From Pseudomonadales bacterium (GTDB lineage: Bacteria; Pseudomonadota; Gammaproteobacteria; Pseudomonadales; Azotimanducaceae): DNA of 64,000 bases. The DNA lies in assembly GCA_028285415.1 (NCBI GenBank), contig JANQPF010000009.1, positions 992,001-1,056,000 of the forward strand, given 5' to 3'. The translations under genes were made by a program, and so were the position numbers. Shown here one piece after another: positions 24,752-34,180 of this stretch. Positions within the stretch are counted from its first letter, which is position 1. Each line of letters opens with the position of its first letter. The notes beneath the pieces were generated by a model. It had not been told where the DNA came from. It ran no database searches and saw only the letters and a program-made list of their open reading frames with translations.

Positions 24752-26395
24752 ATGGGACGCGAGCGTGAAACCTTACAACCAATTGCCTTGCAACACGCAT
24801 GTGTTGGACTGATAGCAGGACTCATTCTCGCTGAACTGATGTTCATCGGCCTGAGTTACGACGCATCGCCCCTTGCGCGCGGTGCTGAAGACCTCTGGTT
24901 CAAGTGGATGGCGTACGGCGGTTACGCTTTGAATATCAGCCTCGCGATGATTGCCGGCTTGTTACTCGGAATCGGCCCGAGAATTGTCACATGGTGGCAC
25001 GCCCTCGGCTACGCGTACGCAAATCACCCTTCCCGCTACTTTCTAATGGTACACGGTAGTGTATTCCTGTTCCTTTGGTGGATAAGTGATGCGGTATTTA
25101 GCGAAGCTGCCCAAGTGCAGCCCCCTCCGTCCTGGATGCCAATAGCCTGGCTTGCTGCCGTACCAGCTGTGGCTGTTACGTGGGCTTTAGCACTAGCGCC
25201 GCATGGCTTCTGGCGTTCTTTGCTGATAACCGAGCGCAGCGCAGTCGGACTGGCGCTTGTGATGGCTCCTGGCGCCCTGGTCATTTCGACGTTTGCCAAA
25301 TCGCTCTGGGCGCCTTTCAGCGACATGACGTTGCAGCTCAGCGCTTGGATGCTGAGCCGCATCTACGGAGAAGTAACCGTCGATTACACACAGGCTATTC
25401 TTGGCGGCCAGGAGTTTGTCGTTACGATAGGGAAAGAATGTTCCGGCTACGAAGGCATCGGTCTCGTTACCCTTTTCACGGCCGTTTATCTGTCCGCATA
25501 TCGCAACGAGTTTCGCTTCCCAAACGCGCTGGTTCTATTTCCACTGGGCATCACGGCGATCTGGATCTTCAACGCCGTTCGTATTGTGGCGCTGATCATC
25601 ATCGGCGAGGAGTTCTCCCCTGAGGTTGCGATAGGCGGATTCCATAGCCAGGCGGGCTGGATCATGTTCATCATCGTCGCCGTATCGATACTCTTATGCG
25701 CCGACCGCATGCCCTTTTTGACCGCCCAGCCAAGCAACGAACGGAAAAAACAGACGATACGAAAAGACGTCCGATTGGCCATCGCGATGTTGACACCATT
25801 GATCGTCTTGCTGAGCACAACCCTCGTGACTCAGGCTTTTTCAGCCGATCATGACTGGCTGTACCCGCTGCGGGTTCTGGCGACCGGTGCGGCGATCACA
25901 TGGGGATTCATATACGCCCGACCGGTTCTCGCTGGTCCATCCAATTGGCTTTGGCCGCTCGCCGGTGGCGTAATTGCCTTCTGTATGTGGCTTCTGCTGG
26001 TACCAAACGATCCCGAGATTGACGCCAAAACGTCTGCCATCCTCGATGCAAGTCCAAGTTGGCTCGTCGCGGGCTGGTTGGCATTTCGTCTTATCGGCGC
26101 GGTGGTGACCGTACCCGTTGTGGAGGAGTTGGTATTCCGGGGTTACCTGCTCGGAAGGTTTTCTGCCACAGATCTGTCGAGCCCACCGAGATATTCCTGG
26201 ATGGCGTTGTTGGCCTCCTCGGTCGTATTTGGCCTGCTGCACGACGCCTGGTTCGCCGGTTTCGGTGCGGGATTGATTTATGGACTGATCAGGTACCACC
26301 GGGGTCGCCTCGCGGATGCCATTGCCGCACATGCCGTTACGAATCTACTGCTGTCCATGTATGTGCTCCACACTGGTGCATGGTCGCTGTGGTAG
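24752..26395 (+). CDS. xrtE: Exosortase E/CPBP-protease fusion (VPEID-CTERM system)
   Basis: A 547-residue polytopic membrane protein. The N-terminal half is an exosortase with the Cys-Arg-His triad in sequence context: Cys230 (KECSGYEG), Arg277 (FNAVRIV) and His298 (GGFHSQAGW). The C-terminal half is a CPBP/Abi (CAAX-type) intramembrane metalloprotease with EE at 458-459 in EELVFRG, His497 in FGLLHDAWFAG and His527 in AAHAVTN. This fusion defines exosortase E. It is predicted to cleave the VPELD-CTERM signal of the protein encoded just upstream, 40 bp away, and transfer it to an envelope acceptor. No EPS cluster accompanies it. Confidence 0.87.
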   Translation: MGRERETLQPIALQHACVGLIAGLILAELMFIGLSYDASPLARGAEDLWFKWMAYGGYALNISLAMIAGLLLGIGPRIVTWWHALGYAYANHPSRYFLMVHGSVFLFLWWISDAVFSEAAQVQPPPSWMPIAWLAAVPAVAVTWALALAPHGFWRSLLITERSAVGLALVMAPGALVISTFAKSLWAPFSDMTLQLSAWMLSRIYGEVTVDYTQAILGGQEFVVTIGKECSGYEGIGLVTLFTAVYLSAYRNEFRFPNALVLFPLGITAIWIFNAVRIVALIIIGEEFSPEVAIGGFHSQAGWIMFIIVAVSILLCADRMPFLTAQPSNERKKQTIRKDVRLAIAMLTPLIVLLSTTLVTQAFSADHDWLYPLRVLATGAAITWGFIYARPVLAGPSNWLWPLAGGVIAFCMWLLLVPNDPEIDAKTSAILDASPSWLVAGWLAFRLIGAVVTVPVVEELVFRGYLLGRFSATDLSSPPRYSWMALLASSVVFGLLHDAWFAGFGAGLIYGLIRYHRGRLADAIAAHAVTNLLLSMYVLHTGAWSLW

Positions 26396-26522
26396 CTAAG
26401 TCAACTTACCAATTTCGTTACAGAATCCATCGCTCGCCAATCACTGCTCAGGTCGGCTAACATCTGAGTAGAGACTGAAAGATCATTGAGAACAGCACAA
26501 CGCATGTGCAAGGGCGACGGCC

Positions 26523-27449
26523 ATGATAATCGAACCCGTTGCAAACACTACGTTTGGTGCCGTCGTCATGGAGGTATCGCTAAAGAACCTTGACGACGCA
26601 ACCTGGACAGCGATTTACACCGCGTTTCTCGGGTACGGCGTGTTGATTTTTCCAGAACAGCATCTGACATCCGACGAACAGGGCGCATTTGCCCGACGCT
26701 TCGGTGAGACCGAAAAACTGAGTCCAAAGCAGCGCGGCGATACGATTCCCATCTCAAACAAAAAGCCCGACGGGACGGTGGCAACACCCGAGGAGTATCA
26801 GTATCAGATCCTGAAAGGCAACGAGGGCTGGCATACCGACTCGACGTACATGCCCCTCGCATCCAAAGTTGCCATGTTGAGTGCCGTTACGCTGCCGCCG
26901 GCTGGCGGCGAGACGGAGTTTGCCGACATGCGCGCCGCATGGGATGAGCTAGACACGGAAACGCAGGCGCAGCTCGAGACGCTGTCAGCTTACCATTCGC
27001 TCTACTATTCCCAGGCCCAGGCAGGCTTTGAGCACACAACCGACAACCTGTACGGGCTCCACAACAAAGGCGCGCCGCTGCGGCCAATCATCAAGACCCA
27101 TCCGGAGACCGGCCGCAAATCCATCTATACCGGCCGTCACGCTTATGGCATCCCCGGCATGGACGAGGCAGACTCCGCGGCACTGCTGCACAATCTGCTC
27201 GCTGAGGCCTGCCAGCCACCGCGAATCTACAAGCACGGGTGGCAGGTTGGGGATCTGGTCGTGTGGGATAATCGTTGCATGATGCATCGGGCCTGCCCGT
27301 ACGATCCGCAGCACCCGCGGGAGCTCAGAGGCTCGCGGATTTCCGGCGATCCGGCATCGGAGCTTGCACCAACCTATCCGGACGAGCGCGCCGACACGTT
27401 CGCGCCGTCACAATCAAACGCGTCGGATCTGACCGCCGACCCGGCCTGA
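26523..27449 (+). CDS. TauD/TfdA-family 2-oxoglutarate dioxygenase
   Basis: A 308-residue Fe(II)/2-oxoglutarate oxygenase. The metal motif HTD is in GNEGWHTDSTYMPLAS and the distal His in VVWDNRCMMHRACPYD, with the 2-oxoglutarate-binding Arg following in RELRGSRI. TAEHLTSDEQGAFARRFG near the N-terminus is typical of the TauD/TfdA group. It hydroxylates a small organic substrate such as a sulfonate, aryloxyacid or related acid; the substrate is unknown. A paralogue lies at 41819-42748. It converges with the S9 peptidase gene with directly abutting stops. Confidence 0.88.
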   Translation: MIIEPVANTTFGAVVMEVSLKNLDDATWTAIYTAFLGYGVLIFPEQHLTSDEQGAFARRFGETEKLSPKQRGDTIPISNKKPDGTVATPEEYQYQILKGNEGWHTDSTYMPLASKVAMLSAVTLPPAGGETEFADMRAAWDELDTETQAQLETLSAYHSLYYSQAQAGFEHTTDNLYGLHNKGAPLRPIIKTHPETGRKSIYTGRHAYGIPGMDEADSAALLHNLLAEACQPPRIYKHGWQVGDLVVWDNRCMMHRACPYDPQHPRELRGSRISGDPASELAPTYPDERADTFAPSQSNASDLTADPA

Positions 27450-29501
27450 TCACTCGACGAGATTGTCGATTTCCACGGTGGGCAGGTCACCATACGGGGT
27501 AAAACCCAGCACTCTGCCGTAAAAATAGAGCTCCGACTCGAGCGCGGTGATGTTGTTCTCCGCCTTCCTGAAGCCGTGCTGCTCCCCTGCAAACGGCACG
27601 TAGGCGGTTGGCGTGCCTTTGGCTTTCACCGCTTCGTAAATCATCTCTGACTGTGCCGGGGGTACCACCTTGTCTTCGAGGCCCTGGAAAGTGATGAGCG
27701 GACTGTTGAAACCGTCCAGGGCATTGATGGGAGAACGCGCCGCGTAGACATCGGCCGCCTCCGGATAAGGTCCCACCATCGAATCCAGGTAGCGCGACTC
27801 GAACTTGTGTGTATGCTCAGCAAGCGCCTTCAGGTCGCTCACCCCGAAATAGTTGGCGCCCGCCGCAAACACCTCGGTGAATGCAAGCGCCGACAGCGTC
27901 GTAAAACCACCCGCGCTGCCGCCGCGTATGAGCAGCCGCTCCGGGTCGGCTTTGCCTTCGGCAACCAGATAGCTCGTTGCCGCCACGGCATCCTCCAGAT
28001 CGACTATCCCCCACCGCCCGTTCAACTGCTGACGATACGCCCGGCCGTAGCCGGTGCTGCCGCGATAGTTCACGTCGACGATGGCAAACCCCCTGGACGT
28101 CCAGAACTGCTTGGCGACGCTGAAGATCGGATCCGTGGCGCCCGTGGGGCCACCATGCATCAACACCATCAGCGGCGGCAGCTCACCTTCGGGTGCCGTG
28201 TAGTCTTGATTCACCGGCGGGTAATAGTACGCATACGCACTGCCTTCCACGGTGTCGAACGTGATGGCTTCACCCAGCGAAAGATAGCCTGGCGCTACCG
28301 GCTTATCACCGGCTTCGTGCAGAACCCGGTGGGTATCCGCCGCCATGTCGTAAGTCACCATCACGCCGGGGCCGTCGGAGCGTCCCGCCAGAAAGAAAGC
28401 GTCAGCGCCTCGGCTGGTAAGCGATCCATAGCCAACATAAGGCAGGTCCAGCACGGTCAGCTCACCAGTCGTGAGATCCAACTCGCCGAGACCACCCGAG
28501 TCGGCGTTGCTGAACTGGACCAGCGCGGTATCGTTCGAGACGAGCGTGAAGAAATCGATGCCCAGCACCCAGAGCGGTCCACCCAGCTCCGCGCCAAGCT
28601 TGTGCACGGGAGTGACCTCGTCTCCGTGAAGACGATGCATGTTCCACCAGCCGGATCGGTCGGCGAGGAAATACAGAGTGCCGTCAGCCGCCCAGGTCGG
28701 CTGCAGTACGGATTCGTCGACGCCCGGGTTCAGGCGTCGCGGCGCTACCAGCGCACCATCCGCATCGACATCAGCCAGCCACAGCGCCACGTTGTCCCAG
28801 GGCATGTTGGGATGGTCCCACGCAATCCATGCCATCTGGCTGCCGTCCGGACTGACGCGCGGATAGCCGACAAAGTCACTTTCCTGCCAAAGGATCTCGC
28901 CGTCGTTAGCTTCGCCGTCGAGGTTTACGGCAACGATCCCGTTGACCGCTTCGCCACCCTGGCGATGATCTTCACGAACACAAAGGAGGCGACGATGCAC
29001 GGGATCATGACTGCAGTCCGCATAGCGCAGGTTGCCACTGACGCTCAACGGTTCGGGCGCACCGCCCGGCACCTGGCGGTAAAGCGTCTGATCCAGGAAA
29101 TTCGAAAAGTACACTACGCCGTCAACCAACACCCAGGACTTACCGCCGTATTCGTGAACCCGGGTACGGACGTTGAAACCTTCCGGAGTAATCGTCTCGT
29201 GCGCGCCGTCATCGGCATACTTCATCAAGACCGAACGGCCACCTTCGAGCGGACGCATCTCCAGCCAGTAGAGGTCTTCACCATCAAGGTCCAGTCCCAG
29301 CAGCGCATTGCTGGCGCCCGCCGCCAGCTGAGCACTGACCGGCGACGCCCAGGTTCCATAAGGCGCAATGCTCATGGCGTTCTCCTCCTTGGTTTCGACG
29401 AGTTCGCTGCCGCTATCGCAGCCCGTGAGTGCGGCAAGCGTAAGTACCGTCGAGCAGACGATCCGCGTGTATTTCCTTGTTTCTCTCACTCCTGGCGTCA
29501 A
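27450..29501 (-). CDS. S9 (prolyl oligopeptidase) family lipoprotein peptidase
   Basis: A 683-residue protein. The N-terminus is a lipoprotein signal (LTLAALTGC). A seven-bladed propeller of about 380 residues precedes a C-terminal alpha/beta-hydrolase domain with the oxyanion-forming LMVLMHGGPTGA, nucleophile GGSAGGF, acid in GLEDKVVPPAQ and His in GEQHGFRK. It should cleave short peptides or acylaminoacyl peptides in the periplasm. The TTG start at 29501 overlaps the stop of the upstream GST gene (TTGA), so translation is likely coupled; a GTG at 29489 is an alternative start. Confidence 0.87.
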   Translation of the reverse strand: MTPGVRETRKYTRIVCSTVLTLAALTGCDSGSELVETKEENAMSIAPYGTWASPVSAQLAAGASNALLGLDLDGEDLYWLEMRPLEGGRSVLMKYADDGAHETITPEGFNVRTRVHEYGGKSWVLVDGVVYFSNFLDQTLYRQVPGGAPEPLSVSGNLRYADCSHDPVHRRLLCVREDHRQGGEAVNGIVAVNLDGEANDGEILWQESDFVGYPRVSPDGSQMAWIAWDHPNMPWDNVALWLADVDADGALVAPRRLNPGVDESVLQPTWAADGTLYFLADRSGWWNMHRLHGDEVTPVHKLGAELGGPLWVLGIDFFTLVSNDTALVQFSNADSGGLGELDLTTGELTVLDLPYVGYGSLTSRGADAFFLAGRSDGPGVMVTYDMAADTHRVLHEAGDKPVAPGYLSLGEAITFDTVEGSAYAYYYPPVNQDYTAPEGELPPLMVLMHGGPTGATDPIFSVAKQFWTSRGFAIVDVNYRGSTGYGRAYRQQLNGRWGIVDLEDAVAATSYLVAEGKADPERLLIRGGSAGGFTTLSALAFTEVFAAGANYFGVSDLKALAEHTHKFESRYLDSMVGPYPEAADVYAARSPINALDGFNSPLITFQGLEDKVVPPAQSEMIYEAVKAKGTPTAYVPFAGEQHGFRKAENNITALESELYFYGRVLGFTPYGDLPTVEIDNLVE

Positions 29502-30532
29502 CCTTGCGCCGGCGCCACCAGCGCCTCACACCCGGTGCCTGCCAGGACGCCGTCCACGCGACCTCGGTCGTCCTCACTCAGGCGGGCATACTCGATGCGT
29601 AACCATTGCAGGGTTTTGCCCTGGTACGGAAACGGTTCCTGCACCCAGGCGGCCCCTTCCACTTCGGTCTCTACCTTGTCGAGGCCCTGATCGAGCGCGG
29701 CCGCATTCGCCAGCATGACCGGCACGTAGGTACGGCCGATTTCCTGGAGAATTGCCGTCATCGTTGCCGGGATGGCGTCAGCGTCCAGGAATTGATCATC
29801 CGTTACTTCCAGGCCCGACAGATCTTCCATCTTGCTCACCCAGGCGTGCACTCGCGGGAAACCCGCTGCTGCAATTTTTGCTGGCGTCGGATCGAACTGA
29901 ACCAGCTGGGTGAGCTGTCCAAAGCAGCCGAAGTCACCTGCGCCCGGCCGGTTGCCGAGCAGAAAAGGATAGTCTTTGAGGTGCTCGTTCAGACAGCTCA
30001 GGAAGCGTTTGTAACTGCCTTCGATGACCGGCGCCGTCGTATCGTTGGAGCCAACGACATACAGACGGGAAATCTGCCGCTCGGAAAAGATCTCCTTCAA
30101 CCTGGCAAGTTGCTCATCCGGCTGCGAGACGTCGGCATAGTGCGGCAGCACCGATCCCGCCATCTCAACGTCGTCGTCGTAGTACCAGCGGTAGTGGAAC
30201 ATGGCTTTTGTCAGCCATTCATCACCGTAGTCTTCCAGCAGATAATCGAGAAAAGCGACAACCGGGTCGGACGCAATGACCGACCGTCCCGCGTACTCGT
30301 CCTCCAGGCGCCGGATGATCGGCGTGCTGTCGACTTCCGCCGTGAGCTCCCCTGTTTCGTCTTCGAAATAGAACACGGGAATCAGCTGCACTTTCGGCTG
30401 CGGCAGGTCTTGCCCACCCTCCCGATCGCTTTGAATATAGCGGTAGGGAATGCGGCGGTAGCGCAGCAGCGCCAGCATTTTTCGAGTATAGGGTGAACCC
30501 GGCGAGCCACGTACCGGCAGTAGGTCACTCAT
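29498..30532 (-). CDS. Glutathione S-transferase family protein (long form)
   Basis: A 344-residue protein from ATG 30532, chosen because AGAGGAG lies 7 bases upstream; an upstream in-frame start adds six residues without support. The N-terminal thioredoxin fold has GSPGSPYTRKMLALLRYRRIPY and TPIIRRLEDEY, the usual GST glutathione-binding strand/helix. The all-helical C-terminal domain contains GNRPGAGDFGCFGQLTQL, the GST N-capping-like motif. It is longer than standard 200-230 residue GSTs. The natural substrate is unknown. It overlaps the S9 peptidase start and follows an SDR gene. Confidence 0.8.
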   Translation of the reverse strand: MSDLLPVRGSPGSPYTRKMLALLRYRRIPYRYIQSDREGGQDLPQPKVQLIPVFYFEDETGELTAEVDSTPIIRRLEDEYAGRSVIASDPVVAFLDYLLEDYGDEWLTKAMFHYRWYYDDDVEMAGSVLPHYADVSQPDEQLARLKEIFSERQISRLYVVGSNDTTAPVIEGSYKRFLSCLNEHLKDYPFLLGNRPGAGDFGCFGQLTQLVQFDPTPAKIAAAGFPRVHAWVSKMEDLSGLEVTDDQFLDADAIPATMTAILQEIGRTYVPVMLANAAALDQGLDKVETEVEGAAWVQEPFPYQGKTLQWLRIEYARLSEDDRGRVDGVLAGTGCEALVAPAQG

Positions 30533-30594
30533 GACTACTCCTCTTTCCAATCTTTACAGAATTTTTCATGGTCACTATACGATTGCCAATCTCC

Positions 30595-31362
30595 TCACGG
30601 CAAACCAACGGTCATGCCGCCGTCTACGACCATCTCAGCGCCGGTGACATAGATGCTTTCGTCAGCGCCGAGATACACCGCGATGTTGCCAATGTCTCTC
30701 GCTGGATCCCCGATATAGCCAATCGGCAGCGTTCGCTCGATACCAGCGCGCAGCGCGTCCGGATCCGCGGCTGCCGCAAACATCGGGTCCATGATCGGCG
30801 TGTCGATGACGCCGGGATGAATCGAGTTACAGCGGATGGCTGAGCCCGCCGTTTCCACCGCCACGGTTTTGGTGAGAAGACGGACACCGCCTTTGCTGGC
30901 GCTGTAGCTGGCGCCGCCGACCTGGCCGCGCAGACCCACGACCGAGGAGAGGTTGATGATGGATCCCGAAGCGCCACCGGGATTGGACTTCATCGCCCGC
31001 ACCCCATGCTTACAGCCGAGGAAAACGCCGACGAGGTTCACATCGAGGACGCGCTGGAACTCCTCGAGCGGCGTTTCGTCAACCGGACAGCTGGTAAAGA
31101 TGCCCGCGTTGTTGACGAGGATGTCCAGGCGGCCATGCTCTTCGAGCACGTCAGCCATGACGCGCTCCCAGGCCGCTTCGTCCGCCACGTCCTGCACCCT
31201 GGCCGTTGCCTGCAGCCCGGACGCAACCGCCGCCAGATCCGCCTCGTTCACGTCGGTTAGCACGAGCTTTGCGCCTTCCTCGGAGTAGCGTTCGGCGATG
31301 CCTTTGCCGAGGCCGGAAGCAGCACCCGTAATGAGCGCAACTTTATTATCCAGTCTGCCCAT
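30595..31362 (-). CDS. SDR-family NAD(P)-dependent oxidoreductase
   Basis: A 255-residue classical short-chain dehydrogenase. The Rossmann motif is TGAASGLGKG, followed by acidic LTDVNEADL suggesting NAD+ preference. NNAG, the catalytic Ser in INLSSVVG and the YSASKGG Tyr-Lys pair are all present, and the C-terminal DGGMTVGLP is typical. The likely role is oxidation of a hydroxyacyl or steroid-like substrate. The acyl-CoA dehydrogenase gene is 9 bp upstream on the same strand, suggesting a shared lipid or alicyclic degradation unit. Confidence 0.92.
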   Translation of the reverse strand: MGRLDNKVALITGAASGLGKGIAERYSEEGAKLVLTDVNEADLAAVASGLQATARVQDVADEAAWERVMADVLEEHGRLDILVNNAGIFTSCPVDETPLEEFQRVLDVNLVGVFLGCKHGVRAMKSNPGGASGSIINLSSVVGLRGQVGGASYSASKGGVRLLTKTVAVETAGSAIRCNSIHPGVIDTPIMDPMFAAAADPDALRAGIERTLPIGYIGDPARDIGNIAVYLGADESIYVTGAEMVVDGGMTVGLP

Positions 31363-31371
31363 GTTGCCTCC

Positions 31372-32565
31372 TCAATCCGGCAGGCCGAGCACGCGCTTGG
31401 CAATGATATTGAGCTGAATTTCGTTGGAGCCTCCGGCAATGGAGATCGACTTTGCCTCGAGCCACAGCCGCGCCATGCTGAGCTCCATGTCCGTGAAGGT
31501 GTCACCGCTCCAACCCACACCCTGCGTACCGCGGATGCGTAGCTGCAGCTCGAGCTGCGCTTTTACGTATTCAGCTTCGACAAACTTGAAGATGGACGTG
31601 GCCGCACCCGGCGTGCCGCCGGCACTTTCCTCCACCGTGCGCTGCTGTGTCAGATGAAACGCCTGTTTCGTCATGTCGTTGCTGACGATGTCCCGACGCA
31701 GTCCCGGCTCGATGTCGCCACCGGCATACTCGGCTGCAAGCTGACCCAGCGGCAGTTCAGGCCGGATCCGCTCGAGCGGGCCGGCAGTGTCTGCACTCGC
31801 GAGCGCGGCAAGCCCCGACCGCTCATGCTGCAGAAGCCGTTTGGCCACGGTCCATCCTTCGTTGAGGTTGTGGACCAGATCCTCTTTCGGCACCTTCACG
31901 TCGTCGAAAAACGTCTGGCAGAACGGTGACTTACCGTTTAACAACTCAATGGGTTTGATGGTGACCCCGGGGCTATCCATGGAGAAAAGCAGAAAACTGA
32001 TGCCCTGGTGCTTGGGTGCAGCAGTGTCAGTACGAACGAGGCAGAAAATCCAATCGGCGTGGCTTGCTCCGGATGTCCAGATCTTGGAGCCATTGACGAG
32101 AAAGTGATCACCTTTGTCCTCGGCCTTCGTCTGCAGACTCGCCAGATCCGATCCGGCCCCGGGTTCGCTGTAGCCCTGGCACCAGGCAACCTCACCGCTG
32201 GCTATGCGCGGCAGGTGACGCAGCTTCTGCTCTTCACTGCCGTATTCGAGAAGCGTGGGCCCAATCATGGTCACACCCATGCCACCCAGCGGCGGCCGCG
32301 CGTGGATCCGCTGCAGCTCCTCCAGGAGGATCAGGAACTGGTCTTTATCTAGCCCGCCGCCACCGTATTCCCGCGGCCAGGTGGGTACCGTCCATCCGCG
32401 CTCGGCCATGCGCTCGAGCCAGACGTATGCATCAGGATTTGTGCTACGGCGCTTGCTGCCACCGTTGACCTCTTCGCCCGCTACGATGCGCGTGCGCATC
32501 GACTGCGGACAGTTGGCTTCGAGCCAATCCCGGGTCGCAGCGCGGAAATCATCCAGGCTGGACAT
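31372..32565 (-). CDS. Acyl-CoA dehydrogenase family protein
   Basis: A 397-residue flavoenzyme. CQGYSEPGAGSDLASLQTKAEDKGDHFLVNGSKIWTSGASHADWIF is the typical FAD/acyl-CoA binding core, and GPTLLEYGSEEQKLRHLP is also conserved. The C-terminus ends IAGGSNEIQLNIIAKRVLGLP, the usual signature closing motif. It introduces a double bond into an acyl-CoA, passing electrons to ETF. It is the first gene of the ACAD-SDR-GST-S9 unit and is divergent from the GPH transporter. The acyl chain specificity, such as branched or steroid side chain, is unknown. Confidence 0.92.
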   Translation of the reverse strand: MSSLDDFRAATRDWLEANCPQSMRTRIVAGEEVNGGSKRRSTNPDAYVWLERMAERGWTVPTWPREYGGGGLDKDQFLILLEELQRIHARPPLGGMGVTMIGPTLLEYGSEEQKLRHLPRIASGEVAWCQGYSEPGAGSDLASLQTKAEDKGDHFLVNGSKIWTSGASHADWIFCLVRTDTAAPKHQGISFLLFSMDSPGVTIKPIELLNGKSPFCQTFFDDVKVPKEDLVHNLNEGWTVAKRLLQHERSGLAALASADTAGPLERIRPELPLGQLAAEYAGGDIEPGLRRDIVSNDMTKQAFHLTQQRTVEESAGGTPGAATSIFKFVEAEYVKAQLELQLRIRGTQGVGWSGDTFTDMELSMARLWLEAKSISIAGGSNEIQLNIIAKRVLGLPD

Positions 32566-32605
32566 CTTTCCTCCCTCTTCAACGTGAAAGCATCACGATA
32601 CGTCA

Positions 32606-34180
32606 TTGCACATTTCTATCCCAGCGGCTAGCGTGAATCCACATGTCTACGTCGAACACCGCCCGCCAACGGGTGCCAACCGATTGAGCGCCGGTACCGA
32701 GCCGCGGGCGCCGCTGTTTCGACGCGCGGAGCAGCGCGAGGGTCGCGTGCCGGTCTGGGTCAAGCTCTGCCAGGGCGTGGGCGCGCTGCCCGGACAGCAC
32801 AAAGACTGGGCCTTCAACACGCTGCTCCTGCTCTACTATTCACAGGTGCTGGGTTTACCGGCCAGCTACGCCGGGGCGGTGCTCTCGATAGCCCTCATTC
32901 TGGACGCCGTATCGGACCCGCTGGTTGGCGCGTACTCGGACAACTTCAAGGCGAAGTACGGGCGTCGCCACCCGTTCATGCTCGCAGCCGTCATTCCGGT
33001 GGCAGCAAGCGCGTTTGCGCTCTTTGCACCCCCCGTCGGACTATCCACAACGGGGCTGACCGTATGGATGCTCATCGCCACGGTTACCTTACGTTTGACG
33101 TTCACACTGTTTGTCGTGCCCTGGAACGCGGTTGCGGCGGAACTCTCTCAGGACTACCGCGAACGGACGAGCATCATCACCTATCGTATGGCGATTGGCT
33201 GGATCGGCGGGGTCATTTTCATTTTCGCGATGTACTCACTCGTCTTCCCGACCTCAGAGGCCTACAGCAACAGCCTGCTGGACGCGTCACGCTATCCGCT
33301 GTTTGCCGTGATCTTCAGTTTGCTCGTTCTCATCTGGGTGCTGATTCCCATCTTCGGCACCCTGGGCCAGATTCGATTCCTGCCGCAGCCGACTGCAGCC
33401 GCCCCGCGGCAGTCGCTGCACGATATGTGGACGCGCACGGTGCTTGCCCTCAAGAGCAGGAACTTCCGTCGCATCTTTCTCGCCACCCTCATCAGCTCCG
33501 CCGTGCTCGGGACGGGCCAGGTGTTCGACGTCTACATGAATCTCTTTTTCTGGGAGTTCAGCACCGAAGACATTCGCTGGCTGAGCTTTGTCGTCATCGG
33601 TGCGATTGCGTCGTTTGTCACGGCGCAATTCTGGCAGAGAGGCTTCGAGAAGAGTCAGATCATGGGCTGGTCGCTGCTGGCCTTCACGGCGCTTGCGATG
33701 AGCAAAGTGCTGCTGCGTTTCGCCAACGTCTGGCCCGAGAATGGCGATCCGTCGCTGATCTGGTGGTTTGTCGGGCACGGCTGCCTCGCCGCCTACACCG
33801 GCTCCATGGTGCTCATCATGTTTGCCTCCATGGTGGCGGACACCGTCGATGAGCAGGACTATGAGCATGGACTCCGTCAGGAAGGCATCTTCTCGGCGGG
33901 CATCGCGTTCGCAGGCAAAGCGGTGACGAGTCTCGGCTTGATGATTGGCGGCTTTCTGCTCGACTTTGTGATCCGCATGCCGCGTGACGGCGTTCCGGGC
34001 GGCGTTTCCGATGACACGCTCTTCCGTCTGGCCGTCACGGACGGCATTGCCATCCCGGCGTTCAACCTGCTGGCATTCTGGCTGCTCACACGCTACAGCC
34101 TCGACCGCCACCGCCTGAGCGAAATCCAGGCGGTCCTCAAGGAACGGTCAGCGGCGGGAGAAGAGCCGATCCAGCAATAG
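32606..34180 (+). CDS. MFS transporter of the glycoside-pentoside-hexuronide (GPH) cation symporter family
   Basis: A protein of about 524 residues with 12 predicted helices. The core begins with GVGALPGQHKDWAFNTLLLLYYSQVLGLPASYAGAVL. DAVSDPLVGAYSDNFKAKYGRRHPFML, the GPH/melibiose-symporter-type first loop, follows. It imports a sugar, glycoside or related solute with a cation, though many relatives in such neighbourhoods are orphan. The start is uncertain: TTG 32606 and GTG 32633 are both possible, and the first 60 residues are not conserved. Its last 33 bp overlap the convergent gene at 34148-34774. Confidence 0.85.
   Translation: MHISIPAASVNPHVYVEHRPPTGANRLSAGTEPRAPLFRRAEQREGRVPVWVKLCQGVGALPGQHKDWAFNTLLLLYYSQVLGLPASYAGAVLSIALILDAVSDPLVGAYSDNFKAKYGRRHPFMLAAVIPVAASAFALFAPPVGLSTTGLTVWMLIATVTLRLTFTLFVVPWNAVAAELSQDYRERTSIITYRMAIGWIGGVIFIFAMYSLVFPTSEAYSNSLLDASRYPLFAVIFSLLVLIWVLIPIFGTLGQIRFLPQPTAAAPRQSLHDMWTRTVLALKSRNFRRIFLATLISSAVLGTGQVFDVYMNLFFWEFSTEDIRWLSFVVIGAIASFVTAQFWQRGFEKSQIMGWSLLAFTALAMSKVLLRFANVWPENGDPSLIWWFVGHGCLAAYTGSMVLIMFASMVADTVDEQDYEHGLRQEGIFSAGIAFAGKAVTSLGLMIGGFLLDFVIRMPRDGVPGGVSDDTLFRLAVTDGIAIPAFNLLAFWLLTRYSLDRHRLSEIQAVLKERSAAGEEPIQQ

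Noticed and set aside
27807-29690. A 627-residue plus-strand open frame opposite the S9 peptidase
   Set aside because: Antisense to the peptidase with its catalytic triad; composition is Arg/His-rich as expected of a shadow frame.
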